Shown here in pieces: positions 36,601-40,913 of a stretch of DNA of 50,316 bases (its first letter is position 1; the number at the start of each line of letters is the position of its first letter). The notes under the pieces were generated by a model. That model was not told the DNA's origin. It saw only the letters and a program-made list of their open reading frames with translations, and made no database searches. Made by a program: the position numbers and the translations under genes. The DNA lies in the IMG/VR virus record IMGVR_UViG_3300028571_000039, positions 1-50,316 of that record; one strand, 5' to 3'. This DNA is from a virus.

Positions 36601-37467
36601 CGCCGCTGTCGCCTCCGCGTTGATCACACCAAAGAAAGAGTTTTTTGGCGCGGGCTGCGGCTCAGGCGCGGCAAAGCTGTCGCGCTCGGCTTCGATAGTC
36701 AACCGGGCAGCCGGGGCCATGGAGTTCGGGCGCTTCGGATCGCCAAGGGCAATGTTCACGTCGGTGCGGGCGCTCTCCGCCTTCGCGAGTTCCCGCCGAT
36801 GAAGCGCCTTGGCGCTCGCGACCGCAACCGCATTGTCCGGATCGTGAATCCCCGTCTCCGGGTCAATCGCCTCCCAGCCGGTTGCCTTGTTCTTCCGGTA
36901 AATGTTCGGGTCGTTGAGGTCGTCCGGGTTCTCCCCGATGTCCGCCTTTGCATCCGGGTTCACGATCTTGTTTTTGCCGGGAATCCCTCCCTCATTCAAA
37001 ATTGTCTGAAATGGTCGCCCCTTGTCGTCGTAGCGGACCGGGCTCGTTCTGGTTACGACTGCCTGCTGCTTCGTCAACGGATCAATCCGGGGCACCGCAA
37101 CTCCCTCGCCATCGTAATTGTATTGCCGCCCGGTGGCTGCGCTGTCCGCCCGTGCCGCCGCGTTGTGTTCCTTCTTCTGCGCCTGCTGTGCCTTCCGAGC
37201 TGCAATCGCCGCCTGACGGGCATCGAAATAATCAAGGTCTGCCGCGTGTTTCTCAATCTTCGCCACGTTCGCGTCGTAGGCACGTTGCCCGGATCGCTGG
37301 GAAAGTGTCGGCTCGGCGGGCGGGCGGGCGGCGACCGGATCCTCCGGGGCATCAATATAATCGTCGGGGGGGGCAGCAACGTCAACAAAGTCATCCGGTC
37401 TTGCTCCGGGGATTTCGGTCGGTTCTGGTGCGGCGGTCTGCCCGTCGTCTTCGATGTCGTTTCCCAT
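18682..37467 (-). CDS. Giant polyvalent protein, 6,261 aa (zeta-like kinase, N6-methylase, helicase, sigma-70-like and ART-like modules)
   Basis: Order: charged coiled-coil region 1-700; hydrophobic Gly-rich segments near 740-790, 885 and 985; peptidase-like EEEVAHL near 1372; ParB/DdrB-like region about 1690-1850; zeta-toxin-like kinase 2340-2590 with GGGGAAGKTS (K2393); N6-adenine methylase 3056-3300 with LEPGAGIGHF (3173) and SNVPF (3238) in place of NPPF; SF2 helicase 3800-4480 with AHGVGGGKT (K3863), DEVH (4029) and QRDGRVFRQG; sigma-70-like module about 4755-4935; ART-like module about 4980-5170 (LYHG, FFA); C-terminal membrane-active region with KLIGFFFPFVKTPFNVFRVG near 5885. Methylase plus helicase recall P1 DarB-type antirestriction proteins; the whole belongs to the polyvalent proteins thought to be injected with phage DNA. 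Eight L-x-(S/A)-R-x-(N/S) motifs mark module borders. ATG 37467 lies 4 bases after the 403-aa gene's stop. Three genes are nested in its linkers. Confidence 0.9.
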   Translation of the reverse strand: MGNDIEDDGQTAAPEPTEIPGARPDDFVDVAAPPDDYIDAPEDPVAARPPAEPTLSQRSGQRAYDANVAKIEKHAADLDYFDARQAAIAARKAQQAQKKEHNAAARADSAATGRQYNYDGEGVAVPRIDPLTKQQAVVTRTSPVRYDDKGRPFQTILNEGGIPGKNKIVNPDAKADIGENPDDLNDPNIYRKNKATGWEAIDPETGIHDPDNAVAVASAKALHRRELAKAESARTDVNIALGDPKRPNSMAPAARLTIEAERDSFAAPEPQPAPKNSFFGVINAEATAADQAAWNAREEVRKSEHATREAILARDDERSALEQKRYELDLQHKGLKDEGPAGFLQRKRSEKAAELGALPPEQAGPAIESKVSDIQTTDAQLQSEQALLQRRADEHTQKRAAGGTADQMAQWDAEAAGIQADGEALNSKFQQRNAQVATVQSGIEAQASRRKEEIKAGRAKMRENPATAPFADQFDSLDTEAETRAAAVQALPEGPGKAAAAKALQEELKAKSQGIESEYGIAANDGFPKSLDEARWDDADKKAWHALPTEKRIQWQEEKRSRSAYDEIKDQHDYYSKQTFEEWKSGNSDWNSENRPNATDEELRAAFEKSRETMLRAIRETYKKKSPEHKAAALDIFYGNAGSPEGMKKQAEAMYAENPVEYWAGQARKSGQSYHDFNKAALGLLAHVTGNKEFAAAMLQNSQDSQAEMAQDYPSLVDGVKNVRTKGDAAVWAAQGIISLAPQIAESITSATVGFIIGASGGSAVPGAGTAVGGIGGFFTGLFAKSAIKAIAKRELLELGITSGVKTFTKAQIKAQGVKILAREGSEELLKSEFKTIGAKAGMLLGSFGSSYKGNGAEIYLSLMGDPEIDPDTAAATTLLFAVPSAAMDVAGELLPISKMLGLNKGAAKAIVEGSKKYRAAVVRELKDFGISVAGEATGEGGQALNQFLAQRFAKHGMDFANYEPLKREEWDEFIESTAQGALGGGVFGAGGTIGGLHKATSDFRAENAAAAPTGPAVPGAIMPEHIAAANADFTSYPMPERAPAMAAGLKLLTGTPVEALTQAEQEAINDHTAKVGGQVVVTDDLLTEMRTASPAVASLMDSGAIRDEATRRQEILKGGVEDELASEPDNSAGTTGGASPSESSNNAVLNGPTTGRKSGETVESVNAAIEANKSQSPPLPAGKSGNILSKREAAAAHQIHSSLTKRGVKPGVAKVFANSIVRRDGTDNWTGKSAAAAVKEFEQAKGFENPKAVLTAIGASKTSQRPHIEAIHSNIIGQLQSAPKVQGSEHYDDIAPQAKKVLSAVIRDRIAPEILTYGGAIKAIKATMKESHGSGIAANANEVLELNVGGMLKRHALEQFRSDVGIKKIIEEEVAHLVQVNVLADQGRAKNPKKYAATHDFDVALAEATEIFDDLPMDVKKQIVRVRGMKESSGHRGMEFLRMVLQHDLSLDAEGHVIKGKTRITEEALNAGTLASIRKFLTGLLKTLSRLESHLKESFKNSPDKGKEYLDRLATIRAQSVAAIKNFQKQADETRSQEYQDTYGRIRDNAKQAGNSDQGATRGDDSVHVGGRGGVGGQSDPGNTPGSTGTAGSRAGGAGGNSIAGGSSSANAGQDSTGGSASVADRRIAALEAEKADRQAIDDRAKARREHAVNVRAGNLADWEKVVATVSSDTQEAVKSLLGDSVKGRPTYVLAVNNSRIPAVFVALPPRKLQASHTGEQFAKNPEYAGQNTRADEAEQNKVRKGALPGALNEDILTSNDPSAANGSPQSAIVIDSDKDGNPRARWQAAGGNARVMMTNLAPLEDQERLSEAWESKAGTFGFDSFPAGWTGSRFLGVFDIRTTEGAAKYQKLVDDLNPSTGVVQDTADRADIDSSTKIPTERLAGLPVTLSANEARDVLAGLMRDAEVLGLDRNRLAPMVKNPTQAQIYIQRLILGSAFRNPSVANVYSDNVLSGRNATFTSLISDAAKAAMAMRMQANDSTADSLGGLIANIGNYLTSGIPLPTAVSRAAEQGEAIGDHASAQAIATRLSELVEYRAATKKGTKRLDSDATSDNWNGYLAFLSAGISGWTPNDMFSEAKTLPEAIEGINNAHRRQSEPAEGLQARTNTFNRSARIRKLEGKRRQETLTRWESEELTQLEKTQGQDFMEFFDSSRDDRFALEGEVERRALPKAPVEQMALLSRGNRKSRRAAQTLRNKLTDKTEAQKYNEDDEGRKRQKGSATGTTGSPATGRPPGTGGPGQREAETGRGGLEKDASGPRGARDQRQLTRGITLDSKGRDSRLVEEFGENWSEGWDDLGLPILPDGITNPDDPLLRHTKESTTAELPPESIAVTVLGLKPGIVSRQKLREAIINYFISGGYSTKQLSGIAKPTRSDSPWAMFMGGGGAAGKTSALDGMIAKGRFDRTNSVLVNCDEVREFFPEYEAMNARDDRRSSFYTHAEASMVADEIQRIAREQKLNIIKDGTMRKADAGIADMKAFQSEGYKVSMLAVTIDPHEALIRSYIRGKKTKRFVPNEILLEAHKGFNMALPRYIKFLGDAITIYDKSPDFPLNLSGDDILSRRFHQVWDRQNLNENATKIDELLASYGQSRTSAEPLNSRTNDAFGKGYVSASGAVNFREYGARETLLGVSHEQAFPNAIGGPETKRFTAAGNNIHWTGTPDMEDVYSVQNYMDRKGKAVVTHKAGGSTIYRPEAQLNSRTNAPSTEFSRDLENQADFYARKAEDAGYNEELTDVPYPILKNWGEEWRSKHARPAAGFALNARTNNPDQLDMFATVAPEVVAYSKALEADGITHPQAKAAAAQQDLQIPAGDALDLFGGELESMLSAVQKKLRSQEAESGIVDDRLLMRERELKKILAGNPLTAPPTESISNQENQNESTTNGRRKANPTRKPKSRGENQSPQDGAMGDLFSILVGQRDSERGQAEVGRPGGGIPSMDGLEGVSPDAGTTSKSGRSGSDEEQLSVSGGLGGQRGGKPSAGTPRKSRKVTLAGAGVATERPPVGSPGRNIQLSRDQQLAPRGTVGKLRANIEAIRIIKALADEKRLATAEEKQSLVKFSGWGALSQAFDDDKATLVERGEIERHRHRAENFRAHNDPYYTDLAASEDEDATRLENWKKQWLSAHTDLNELLSPEEYRAAKHSTINAHFTRPEIIGSMWDIMKWLGFKGGNVLEPGAGIGHFFGLMPEEIADRSKMFGVELDSYTAKILSALYPEADIQNIGYQKSDIADNSIDLAISNVPFANIPIADKALAAMGGPVGSLHDYYFGKTLMKLKPGGMMAFITSAFTMDKGNPEVRKWLAERADLVTAYRLPNNAFKDNAGTDVVTDIIVLRKKDGNPFAHGQSWTSLGDAKTQKGENIRINEFFSRNPKNILGFLADDGSMYGDEKEMTVHGDPSAAPAITIQQDLATLPTGLMGEIDETGPVRNGSATIKMGNIVERDGQFFFQGQEEASPSLNDPKTKLRVRRFLAMRDALNRQYDLELSETATDEEISANRIELNTVFDRFVADHKDFHAKANRNLFSNDPDFFRVLGAEVDKVANKGTSIGISAIIEGLKKIGKKEYEKADIFKKRVLEPRAEPTTAETVNDAFGISLGWRNRVDLDFMAGLLGKTPEQIERSLLIQEIVVKDPETGQLLSREQYLAGNVRKKLVVARASGPDYAKNVALLEPVQPERVGIEDIDFGIGATWIPAKFYNDFMSFLGVRGITYVYKTEHEKSEWEMVKGTKSQVSKIGTVYKDFETDYVKIEAMVDSLLNQRSITVNNKKDDGGGRNEVATKEARDKAVLLSARFVSWVAETAEVRAELEETYNEEVNAHVQRKYDGQFLTFPWASKDFDIYPDKKNSVWRALQTGFGLIAHGVGGGKTIVGTAIALEMRRLGMARKPMIVVHNATLEGFAKEIARMAPTARVLVGRKDELEGDKRREFLMRIASGDWDAVVIAHSTFGMIADDPEIEIAHARTLVDEAIATLADKGFSSFDAAKAEKKKPPTVKALVKQIERLEAKITKARERKVDDGILNFQQLGVDALIVDEVHKFKKIPFSTQLEAKGIDGSMSDRAFALFMRARQIQSKTGGKNIFSMTGTPITNTLGEIWNMIRLVAPTVLRDYKVELFDQFVSKFARVAYPDEMGANGEYKKVDRLSDFVNLPEWVTFLRQAADVKLGDDLVVKNRPGINGGAPELVVIPKSKGVTEWIRYIRQVLEAAKSITGEDIKANPGLLAIGVQAYMASKAAAVDIRLIEPRAKDEPGSKVNTMLKRAMELYTRTTPYRGTQVIFSDTINQTKTSLFDSLIPRDLNLELDPDKPPGTTFSLYEDIRQKLIAQGVLNEEIAVITDPQWDNADRKQALFEMVNSGKYRFIIGSTEKLGTGVNMQGLMIAAHQLDAPWTPAEVEQRDGRVFRQGNIHGEMGVDIELIRYGMKDTLDAAIWQKLATKQKFSYAALSGRFTGRSLKEDDGTLNLEEQTALLSGAIGFRIWEINNRIAELRLGWAANRQDVESRAGEIERAKNHLRILERMVEESAPALDRMRTLASSIAKNGTNITVNGEKFETKVATTEAIAAAFAEALPPPIADKKEGEAGEKFELTDKKEAAPSPVKTKPITAISVNGTPIYLYPEAAWETTGDKRQVFSLLSVAEDKARSFNFGTVTSPATLLSRLEELGETVEAIAEGQKNNAARTKELSEMPQKAAWDGQEEYDRLGVELIEQNVLYAADLKAQAAAQPSPLDSRSNRVDPNQKEFSFDDIPDNHPQAAEDADKTAMARFKDEMPQAMKVAGAYSNIPGVDHDEIAQTARIALAKAAREFDPERGKPFSAMAGMYVRNALRSLYKKEDRRRDVFPVSLDEQVKEEGLSTGSTRGDFAPDTRTPMASDSAALDETRSLLDVAIAELPERMQIAVRGFLDNRTMEDIAKDIGVTKQAVNHLQKGAFERIRRKMGEKGISSAGELMSRTNKPNAAQHLELAKDPEKNRSELQRMVDEQAERNGWDAGQALYHGADGQGQNPYSKYDGTKPGDFTAFTPNYLGLTFFAKEKPFAETFPRGNNRTSPRRIITAYLKRGDYFDAGNASDLARLKKFVSDAEIERAKSHWDAFFKENPDGAIIKTTDHIPSWHSIFSKKNGWQMLEHPEVLARLKKAGFDGIKVLEGDEDISSKVNRDTGLFENIGVFDPNRIKVSDPVTYDENGKIIPLSERFNPETNNILHSRASDAAGYDAEIDDLIADLTSSGKLDWDRIQNRQTQARAEDGSPNMKVGRPDLAYGAANTEVRGADQAFTDAFLPETEAQWEKEAADMLARDYPGTLKAIQVSGLAGETLSPAQTKAAAIIAADLRRKMLTEGTDEARKAFNTFWYSYRSSGTTAARAMAARRDPFQTPAQRYQDFLLGLIMKPRKEATKAIEAAPSNSQKDQRIADLERKLKLAIAQSNAFERASLEKQIVTVKAEHTKEFLIDAETQALLLKLKAAGITPEDIMKDKVSLSMVYKNIKAGFKSLLARGNSNARKEAFELILKAKGFADIAKQTGLPEAEVRQIKADFIAAMRRDHFAKFQAGAKADGAALLTGKKVDDATAEREFKKFLANFGIVEDSKQGKPKFDVTDPAHVMRLARAIQHARGEIGIGDMIFEYWIMNILSGPQTHVANITGNTGMAALNLTVQRGAEAIVNLAMRDSKAASLGEFKWLAKGLMPGISKGFTMAARAWSAEQDFFEHTILGTPLELDQFDKIGGTRSSIPGTAGKIIRIPGRALLFADSMFKTAIGTMEAGAHAYRIAKAEGLRGGAIAKRVALLSQTRGEVISSNLSKSAPSADMVEFFARQLARRDPALSADDLVADSTSDAWTLAREQSAFDMAKKAGWTEEAWTRAVESASVNTFQQDLKTSAEGGNIAEDIASKIQNARFGNKLIGFFFPFVKTPFNVFRVGLRKSPLGSLNLVSQLGKGLYSMKNGRTYLDGHPEAVRDLAEQALAWGAFALLFAAAQGDDDDDDKWLLMTGSQPVLGTSRGQRDLNTRAFGGEYVIRIGGRNGVSIPYGRLEPIATVLGTTVDTIRAIKRNGSTGENLNALWSFMAGQMNNKSFLQGMQNVTDLAQGRKDPASIATRTGLQFLVPNLIRQPLRNIDDYARDTQTAPLAYMALPAAGNAEPKVNVYGEEVKKGSNPLARIFFQSPLATDPTLNQTDALLLNWNRENPEEAYGPEDPKAIFKGKDGKNHDMTAEEAKRFRITAGRLASAKLRGVVNAVNTKSPKAPDIDKIRKAFTDARSEAKDRIFTPEYIARRGR
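22651..23313 (-). other. Sigma-70-like module within the giant protein (about residues 4719-4940)
   Basis: Region 2-like segment: DHDEIAQTARIALAKAARE, FDPERGKPFSAMAGMYVRNA, LRSLYKKEDRRRD, with the helix that binds core polymerase and the -10 element. Region 4-like segment: LPERMQIAVRGFLDNRTMED, IAKDIGVTKQAVNHLQKGAF, ERIRRKMGEKG, a helix-turn-helix that would read the -35. It is bracketed by LDSRSN (L4720) and LMSRTN (L4940). Region 3 is reduced to a linker, as in group 3-4 sigma factors. Confidence 0.75.
28476..28832 (-). CDS. Overprinted gene N1 within a giant-protein linker, 118 aa
   Basis: Same strand as the giant gene, +1 frame. It encodes an acidic, helical, protein-like product (MKAPQTDEEKRILLGNLNPE, EFLQWMDSKAFHLMLAQLQ, YPEDWEDSEEENLPPELRER), while the giant frame in the same stretch is a Gly/Ser/Arg/Pro linker before the methylase. 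The start has AGGAG 8 bases upstream, and TTGACG-17-TATCAG lies at 28878-28850. No family was recognised. Its acidity suggests a protein- or DNA-mimic, but that is a guess. Confidence 0.62.
   Translation of the reverse strand: MKAPQTDEEKRILLGNLNPEERTNLRKTEQWETCFQSWLDSATPSEVKRRLDGPEEEFLQWMDSKAFHLMLAQLQNQDEVEAMKNNFPYPEDWEDSEEENLPPELRERAEKLLSRVQE
28850..28878 (-). promoter_or_regulatory. Promoter-like sequence for nested gene N1
   Basis: TTGACG (28878-28873), 17 bp, TATCAG (28855-28850), then a short leader with AGGAG. It lies inside the giant gene. The same -10 variant is used at 1113-1108 and 32850-32845. Confidence 0.5.
30657..30827 (-). CDS. Overprinted gene N3 within a giant-protein linker, 56 aa
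   Basis: +1 frame relative to the giant gene, in the linker just before the zeta-like kinase. Product: MKDGKDRKAAPPGPPAAPPP then a charged helix DDHRARVDRANARQKQDAED and WRKMQADLEAQGINDN. The start at 30827 is 7 bases past a perfect TATAAT; an in-frame ATG at 30836 overlaps that box and so is less likely. Small, with a Pro-rich N-terminus and a helical C-terminus. Function unknown. Confidence 0.48.
   Translation of the reverse strand: MKDGKDRKAAPPGPPAAPPPDDHRARVDRANARQKQDAEDWRKMQADLEAQGINDN
30835..30863 (-). promoter_or_regulatory. Promoter-like sequence for nested gene N3
   Basis: CTGACA (30863-30858), 17 bp, TATAAT (30840-30835), 7 bases, ATG. The spacing is identical to that of the intergenic promoters, despite the codon constraint of the giant frame. 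Confidence 0.52.
32595..32837 (-). CDS. Overprinted gene N2 within a giant-protein linker, 80 aa
   Basis: +1 frame relative to the giant gene, in its most Gly/Ser-rich linker, between the peptidase-like and ParB-like parts. Product: MEGFGTTPNKPGTVTKEQHE, ETILFMLAGEEELADNPTPA and a basic helix ARLARQEAAREAREGTLSRE. I chose ATG 32837 because CTGACG-17-TATCAG ends 7 bases before it and AGGA lies close upstream. Frame content is far more protein-like than the giant's own linker. No family was recognised. Confidence 0.55.
   Translation of the reverse strand: MEGFGTTPNKPGTVTKEQHEETILFMLAGEEELADNPTPATLRARLARQEAAREAREGTLSREVHLLRMLDRIRPAGLQV
32845..32873 (-). promoter_or_regulatory. Promoter-like sequence for nested gene N2
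   Basis: CTGACG (32873-32868), 17 bp, TATCAG (32850-32845), 7 bases, ATG. Boxes, spacing and distance to the start copy the family A promoter at 1136-1108, without its dyad. Confidence 0.5.
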
Positions 37468-37471
37468 GGAG

Positions 37472-38683
37472 CTATTTTGCGGCTAGAAGTTTGTTCGTCG
37501 TTGGTGGTTGCGCCGTCTGAATGACTTGGCGCGGCTGGGGTGTCGGGTTTACTGGACCTGCTGGCAATGTTGCTGGCGTTCCCGCTGCAACCCGAATCGG
37601 TTCTGAAACTGGTCTTCCGCTCGGAAGTGTTGAAGCCACTTGCCGGGGCGGTTTTTGACCCGCTCGGACGCTTCCTTGCACAAGGCTCATGTTAGGCCCG
37701 GCTGGTATCCGCGCATTCGCCGGTCCCATCCCCGCCATTCTTGGGGTCACTCCTGCGATTGCTCCGGGTGACTTTGGAAGCGTCACCGGCTGAAAGAGTG
37801 CGTTGTTTGAAAACGGGGTCTGGTTCGCCGCATTCGCCGCATTCGCCGCATTCGCCGCATTCACAGTCCCGGCATTTGATCCCGCCATCGCGTCCGATGC
37901 TGCTTTCGCCGGATTTGCGCTCGCAATTCCTGCCTCCGCAATCCTCTCCATGCTCGCCGCCGCTTCGTTCTGGTCAAGCTGGCTGCGCGGATCCGTGGGG
38001 TTCACTGGCACACCAGCAACAACCGGGGACGCTTGCGCCATGCTCGCCGCCATGCTCGCCGGGGTCGCGGACTTCTCCGCACCAGCGCCACCAACAAAAA
38101 GTTTTCCAGATTTCGGATCGCGAAGCGCAATAGACTTCACGCCCGGCTGCCCGGCAAGCGAGTCCGCCCGCGCCTGCGGGTCCGCCATCGCTTTCGCTTT
38201 TCCGATGTCTGCAATGTTCCGCGCCTTGTCCCGCCAACCGTCGTCGGTCACAACACCAATCGTTGCCCCGTCTCCTCCGCTCGCCCGGCTCATTTGAGCC
38301 CTTGCAGCAATCGCCGCATTCGGATTTCCCTTTGTGGCAACCGCATTCCCATTCCGGTCAACGCTTGATTCGCTCAGAGGCTTCAACCCGGCGAGCCCCG
38401 GAGTCTGCAACGGATTCTCTTTCGTCGGCAGCCGCGAGGGAGCAACAAACCCGGCCGCTTTCGCCTGATCGGCTGCGCTCGCCGTCGAGCCCTTTATTCT
38501 CCCGTGATGCATCTGCTTCCCCGGAACAACAGGCTTGGGCGCTGCCGTCGATTTGGCTTTCGCTTTCGCTTCCTCATCGTATGCTGCCCCTCTCGTCTTG
38601 GGCTTCTCCTGCTCGGCAGCAACCCGCGCGGCGGTAGCTGCGTTGTCTGCGTCTTGCTTGGCTTTGATTTCGGCGGGAGTCAT
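37472..38683 (-). CDS. Ala/Pro/Asn-rich protein, 403 aa, possibly virion-internal
   Basis: Low complexity throughout: a charged N-terminal helix (MTPAEIKAKQDADNAATAAR), Gly/Ala-rich middle and a Pro-rich C-terminus. A run of NAA repeats (about residues 275-290) comes from a 9-bp tandem repeat. The stop is 4 bases before the giant gene's ATG, so the two are co-translated and may work together, for example as a companion packaged or injected with the giant protein. No domain was recognised. Its promoter lies just past the terminase stop. Confidence 0.65.
   Translation of the reverse strand: MTPAEIKAKQDADNAATAARVAAEQEKPKTRGAAYDEEAKAKAKSTAAPKPVVPGKQMHHGRIKGSTASAADQAKAAGFVAPSRLPTKENPLQTPGLAGLKPLSESSVDRNGNAVATKGNPNAAIAARAQMSRASGGDGATIGVVTDDGWRDKARNIADIGKAKAMADPQARADSLAGQPGVKSIALRDPKSGKLFVGGAGAEKSATPASMAASMAQASPVVAGVPVNPTDPRSQLDQNEAAASMERIAEAGIASANPAKAASDAMAGSNAGTVNAANAANAANAANQTPFSNNALFQPVTLPKSPGAIAGVTPRMAGMGPANARIPAGPNMSLVQGSVRAGQKPPRQVASTLPSGRPVSEPIRVAAGTPATLPAGPVNPTPQPRQVIQTAQPPTTNKLLAAK
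37824..37862. repeat. Tandem 9-bp repeat TTCGCCGCA, four units
   Basis: Four exact copies (37824-37859) followed by a broken fifth. On the coding strand they give repeated Asn-Ala-Ala. Slippage at this site would change protein length by three residues at a time. Confidence 0.85.
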
Positions 38684-38706
38684 TTCACAAAAAAGCGGTT
38701 GCGAAG

Positions 38707-38735
38707 CAATACTCTCGGCGGCGTTTCGCTGTCAA
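38707..38735 (-). promoter_or_regulatory. Promoter of the 403-aa/giant operon (family B)
   Basis: TTGACA (38735-38730) followed by the GCGAAACGC dyad; 17 bp on is GTATTG, or TATTGC with an 18-bp spacer. The 5' leader would be about 20 bases, longer than for the other promoters. A 15-base stretch from the -35 through the dyad is identical to the terminase promoter at 40942. Confidence 0.5.
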
Positions 38736-38739
38736 GCTT

Positions 38740-40611
38740 TTACCACTTCATCGCCATTCCAACCTCGTCCTTGTCCAGCCCCATCGCAATCGCCACGTCG
38801 CGCGGAATCACCCGCTCGCGCTGCGGCAACGCGTGCGTCGTCCCGCTCCCGATGTTGTAAATCCCGATGCACCCGGAAATCACGTCGTCATCGTGCCCGC
38901 TCCCGGCTTCCATCCGCCCCCGCTTGTCCACAAAATCAATCAGTTCGGAATGGTAGTGCGGACAGCAAATCTCAACCCGCTTGTTCCGGATCAACTCGTG
39001 GAAGTGCCAAATGATTGTCGAACGAACCCCGCCATACTCCGCCCGGTCCGTCGTCCGCCATCCATCCCATGACCGCTCAATCCCGGAATGCGGATCCCTC
39101 TCTTTCCGCTGCCATATCGGCGGACATCCGCCCTCCAACATCTTCAATGCTGTGATGAACGACATCCCGCTGTTGTTCATTTCCGGGATAATCACGCAAT
39201 TCCCGTAATATCGTGACAGCGCCCGCGACAATCGCGCAAACGGAATCATCGGCATCCGGTTCGGAGGACGGATCCGCGCAACTAACTTAATCGGAAGCAA
39301 TACCCCACGGTCATCAATGTATTCATCCCGCCAAATCAACGCGGAATGCGCGTCGGGATCGTCGCCTTTCGTCTGGTCTTCCCCCTCCGCCAAGTCAACC
39401 GATTGAATGTAGCGGCACCCCAGCCGGGGAGCCTCCCACCGGACCACGCTCGCCCCGTCCGCGCCGGTCGGGCTCCAAATCGCCACTTCCCCACCGTCGT
39501 TCACGTCCCCATGAGTCGGAACCTCCCGGCACAACAACTGAATGTGCGTCAGCGCATCGTCGTCAAATACCTGCCGCCCGCTCGATAAAAAACATGATCG
39601 CGGATCCGCCGGGTGCTCCTCGTCTGCAATCCTCACGCTTCCCCGGCACTTCGTCCTGATTGTCAGCCTCCGCCACGCAAGCTGCTCCCAAACATCCCCA
39701 CCAACAACCTCGTCGCCTAACCTCTTCCCCTGCGGCCCATCGGTCAAATACAAGTCCATCAACTTCCGCTCGCCAATATACCACGATTCCGCGTCAAGCG
39801 TCGCCTCAACCTCCTGCTTCTGCTCCGCCGTCAGCCGGGTAATACTCTCCTCGAACTCATACCATGCCGCAAATACCCGCACAAAATATGATTCCGCCAA
39901 CCCGGTCGCGTCACTCGGCTGGTCCGGACATACCGGCTCCCATTTCTTCCAGTAAAGATGCCCCTCCGGGCACTCATCCTCCGTAGGCCAGCGCCCGCCG
40001 TCCCATGTCTTCGCAAACGGATCACCGGCTCCAAACGGCGTCGATTCCAAAAAAACCACGTTGAACCCGGAATCAGGAATCGCGTTCATCGCCGCATCCA
40101 TCGCTTCCTCGGAATGCTCCCAGTGGGCAGCCTCCGTGCCATGAATGAATTGCGGAGTCATCCCGCGACACGTCGCCTTCCCCCGCGCCGTCGCCTGCAA
40201 TAAAAGCGCCCCATGCGCCCATCGCATCCGGTCGTTGATCGCGTCTGCCTTCGACCCCCATGACCCAGCAAACCCGTCGTGCGCTGCAAAGTTCTCGATC
40301 ATCCGATAAACCACATCGCTCGTTTCCAGCTTGTCCCCGATGATCGCCCCCTGATGCGCAAAATTCATCATCTGCGAATACTGCAACGCTGCCACCATAG
40401 TCGAAAAACCCCGCTTCCTCGGCTTCAAGCCTATCGCCCGCAAGGGCCTCTGTGACAAAAGACGCGAAACGTAAAGCGCGTTGATCCGCCGCTGCAAAAC
40501 ATTCATCTTCGGCAGCACGTTCCGCCCGCTCGTGTCCCGGACCATCGAAAAGGACTCGAACCACAACCCCGGATTAACCCGGATCGCCTCTATTTCGTCG
40601 GCAACAGACAT
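38740..40611 (-). CDS. terL: Large terminase subunit (packaging ATPase/nuclease), 623 aa
   Basis: TerL powers DNA translocation through the portal and cuts the genome. N-terminal ATPase: an atypical Walker A KPRKRGFSTM (63-72) of the R/K-x-x-G-x-S-T kind, and HGTEAAHWE (about 157-165) as the Walker B/coupling segment. C-terminal RNase-H-like nuclease: SVDLAEGEDQTKGDD supplies the first acidic residue and SGHDDDVISG the last. I chose ATG 40611 (MSVADEIEAI), with GGAG 8 bases upstream; it overlaps the preceding gene by 22 bp. It is read opposite to the portal-capsid block. Confidence 0.82.
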   Translation of the reverse strand: MSVADEIEAIRVNPGLWFESFSMVRDTSGRNVLPKMNVLQRRINALYVSRLLSQRPLRAIGLKPRKRGFSTMVAALQYSQMMNFAHQGAIIGDKLETSDVVYRMIENFAAHDGFAGSWGSKADAINDRMRWAHGALLLQATARGKATCRGMTPQFIHGTEAAHWEHSEEAMDAAMNAIPDSGFNVVFLESTPFGAGDPFAKTWDGGRWPTEDECPEGHLYWKKWEPVCPDQPSDATGLAESYFVRVFAAWYEFEESITRLTAEQKQEVEATLDAESWYIGERKLMDLYLTDGPQGKRLGDEVVGGDVWEQLAWRRLTIRTKCRGSVRIADEEHPADPRSCFLSSGRQVFDDDALTHIQLLCREVPTHGDVNDGGEVAIWSPTGADGASVVRWEAPRLGCRYIQSVDLAEGEDQTKGDDPDAHSALIWRDEYIDDRGVLLPIKLVARIRPPNRMPMIPFARLSRALSRYYGNCVIIPEMNNSGMSFITALKMLEGGCPPIWQRKERDPHSGIERSWDGWRTTDRAEYGGVRSTIIWHFHELIRNKRVEICCPHYHSELIDFVDKRGRMEAGSGHDDDVISGCIGIYNIGSGTTHALPQRERVIPRDVAIAMGLDKDEVGMAMKW

Positions 40612-40907
40612 CGGATAATCTCCATCAGATTGCAAAGGTGCGCGTCCTTCGCCGCCACAACCCCGGAGCAGGCCGCCCCGCTCTCAGTCGGTCGGATCCC
40701 CGCCTCCCACAAGTCATCCATCAACCGCCCGGCCTCGTCGTCGGTCAATACCTTCTGCGCCGTCAACACAAGCCCCCCGGACTGCGACTCCTCAAGGTGG
40801 AACCTCACCGGGCGGACATCCCCGCTCTCCCGGTCCTGCTCGAAAATAAAGAGGGAAACCCCTCCGTCTGGAATCTCAATGTTCTTCTTGGCTCGGACGT
40901 TAAGCAT
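40590..40907 (-). CDS. Hypothetical protein, 105 aa, upstream of terL
   Basis: MLNVRAKKNIEIPDGGVSLF, then VRFHLEESQSGGLVLTAQKV and a helical C-terminus with two Cys. Directly in front of terL is a usual place for a small terminase, but no DNA-binding fold is evident. The ATG is 6 bases from a TAAGGC -10, so its mRNA is nearly leaderless. Confidence 0.6.
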   Translation of the reverse strand: MLNVRAKKNIEIPDGGVSLFIFEQDRESGDVRPVRFHLEESQSGGLVLTAQKVLTDDEAGRLMDDLWEAGIRPTESGAACSGVVAAKDAHLCNLMEIIRCLLPTK

Positions 40908-40913
40908 CCCCCC

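Noticed and set aside
37824-37862. CRISPR-like short repeat array
   Set aside because: Nine-base units in tandem without spacers, in coding frame; a codon repeat, not CRISPR.
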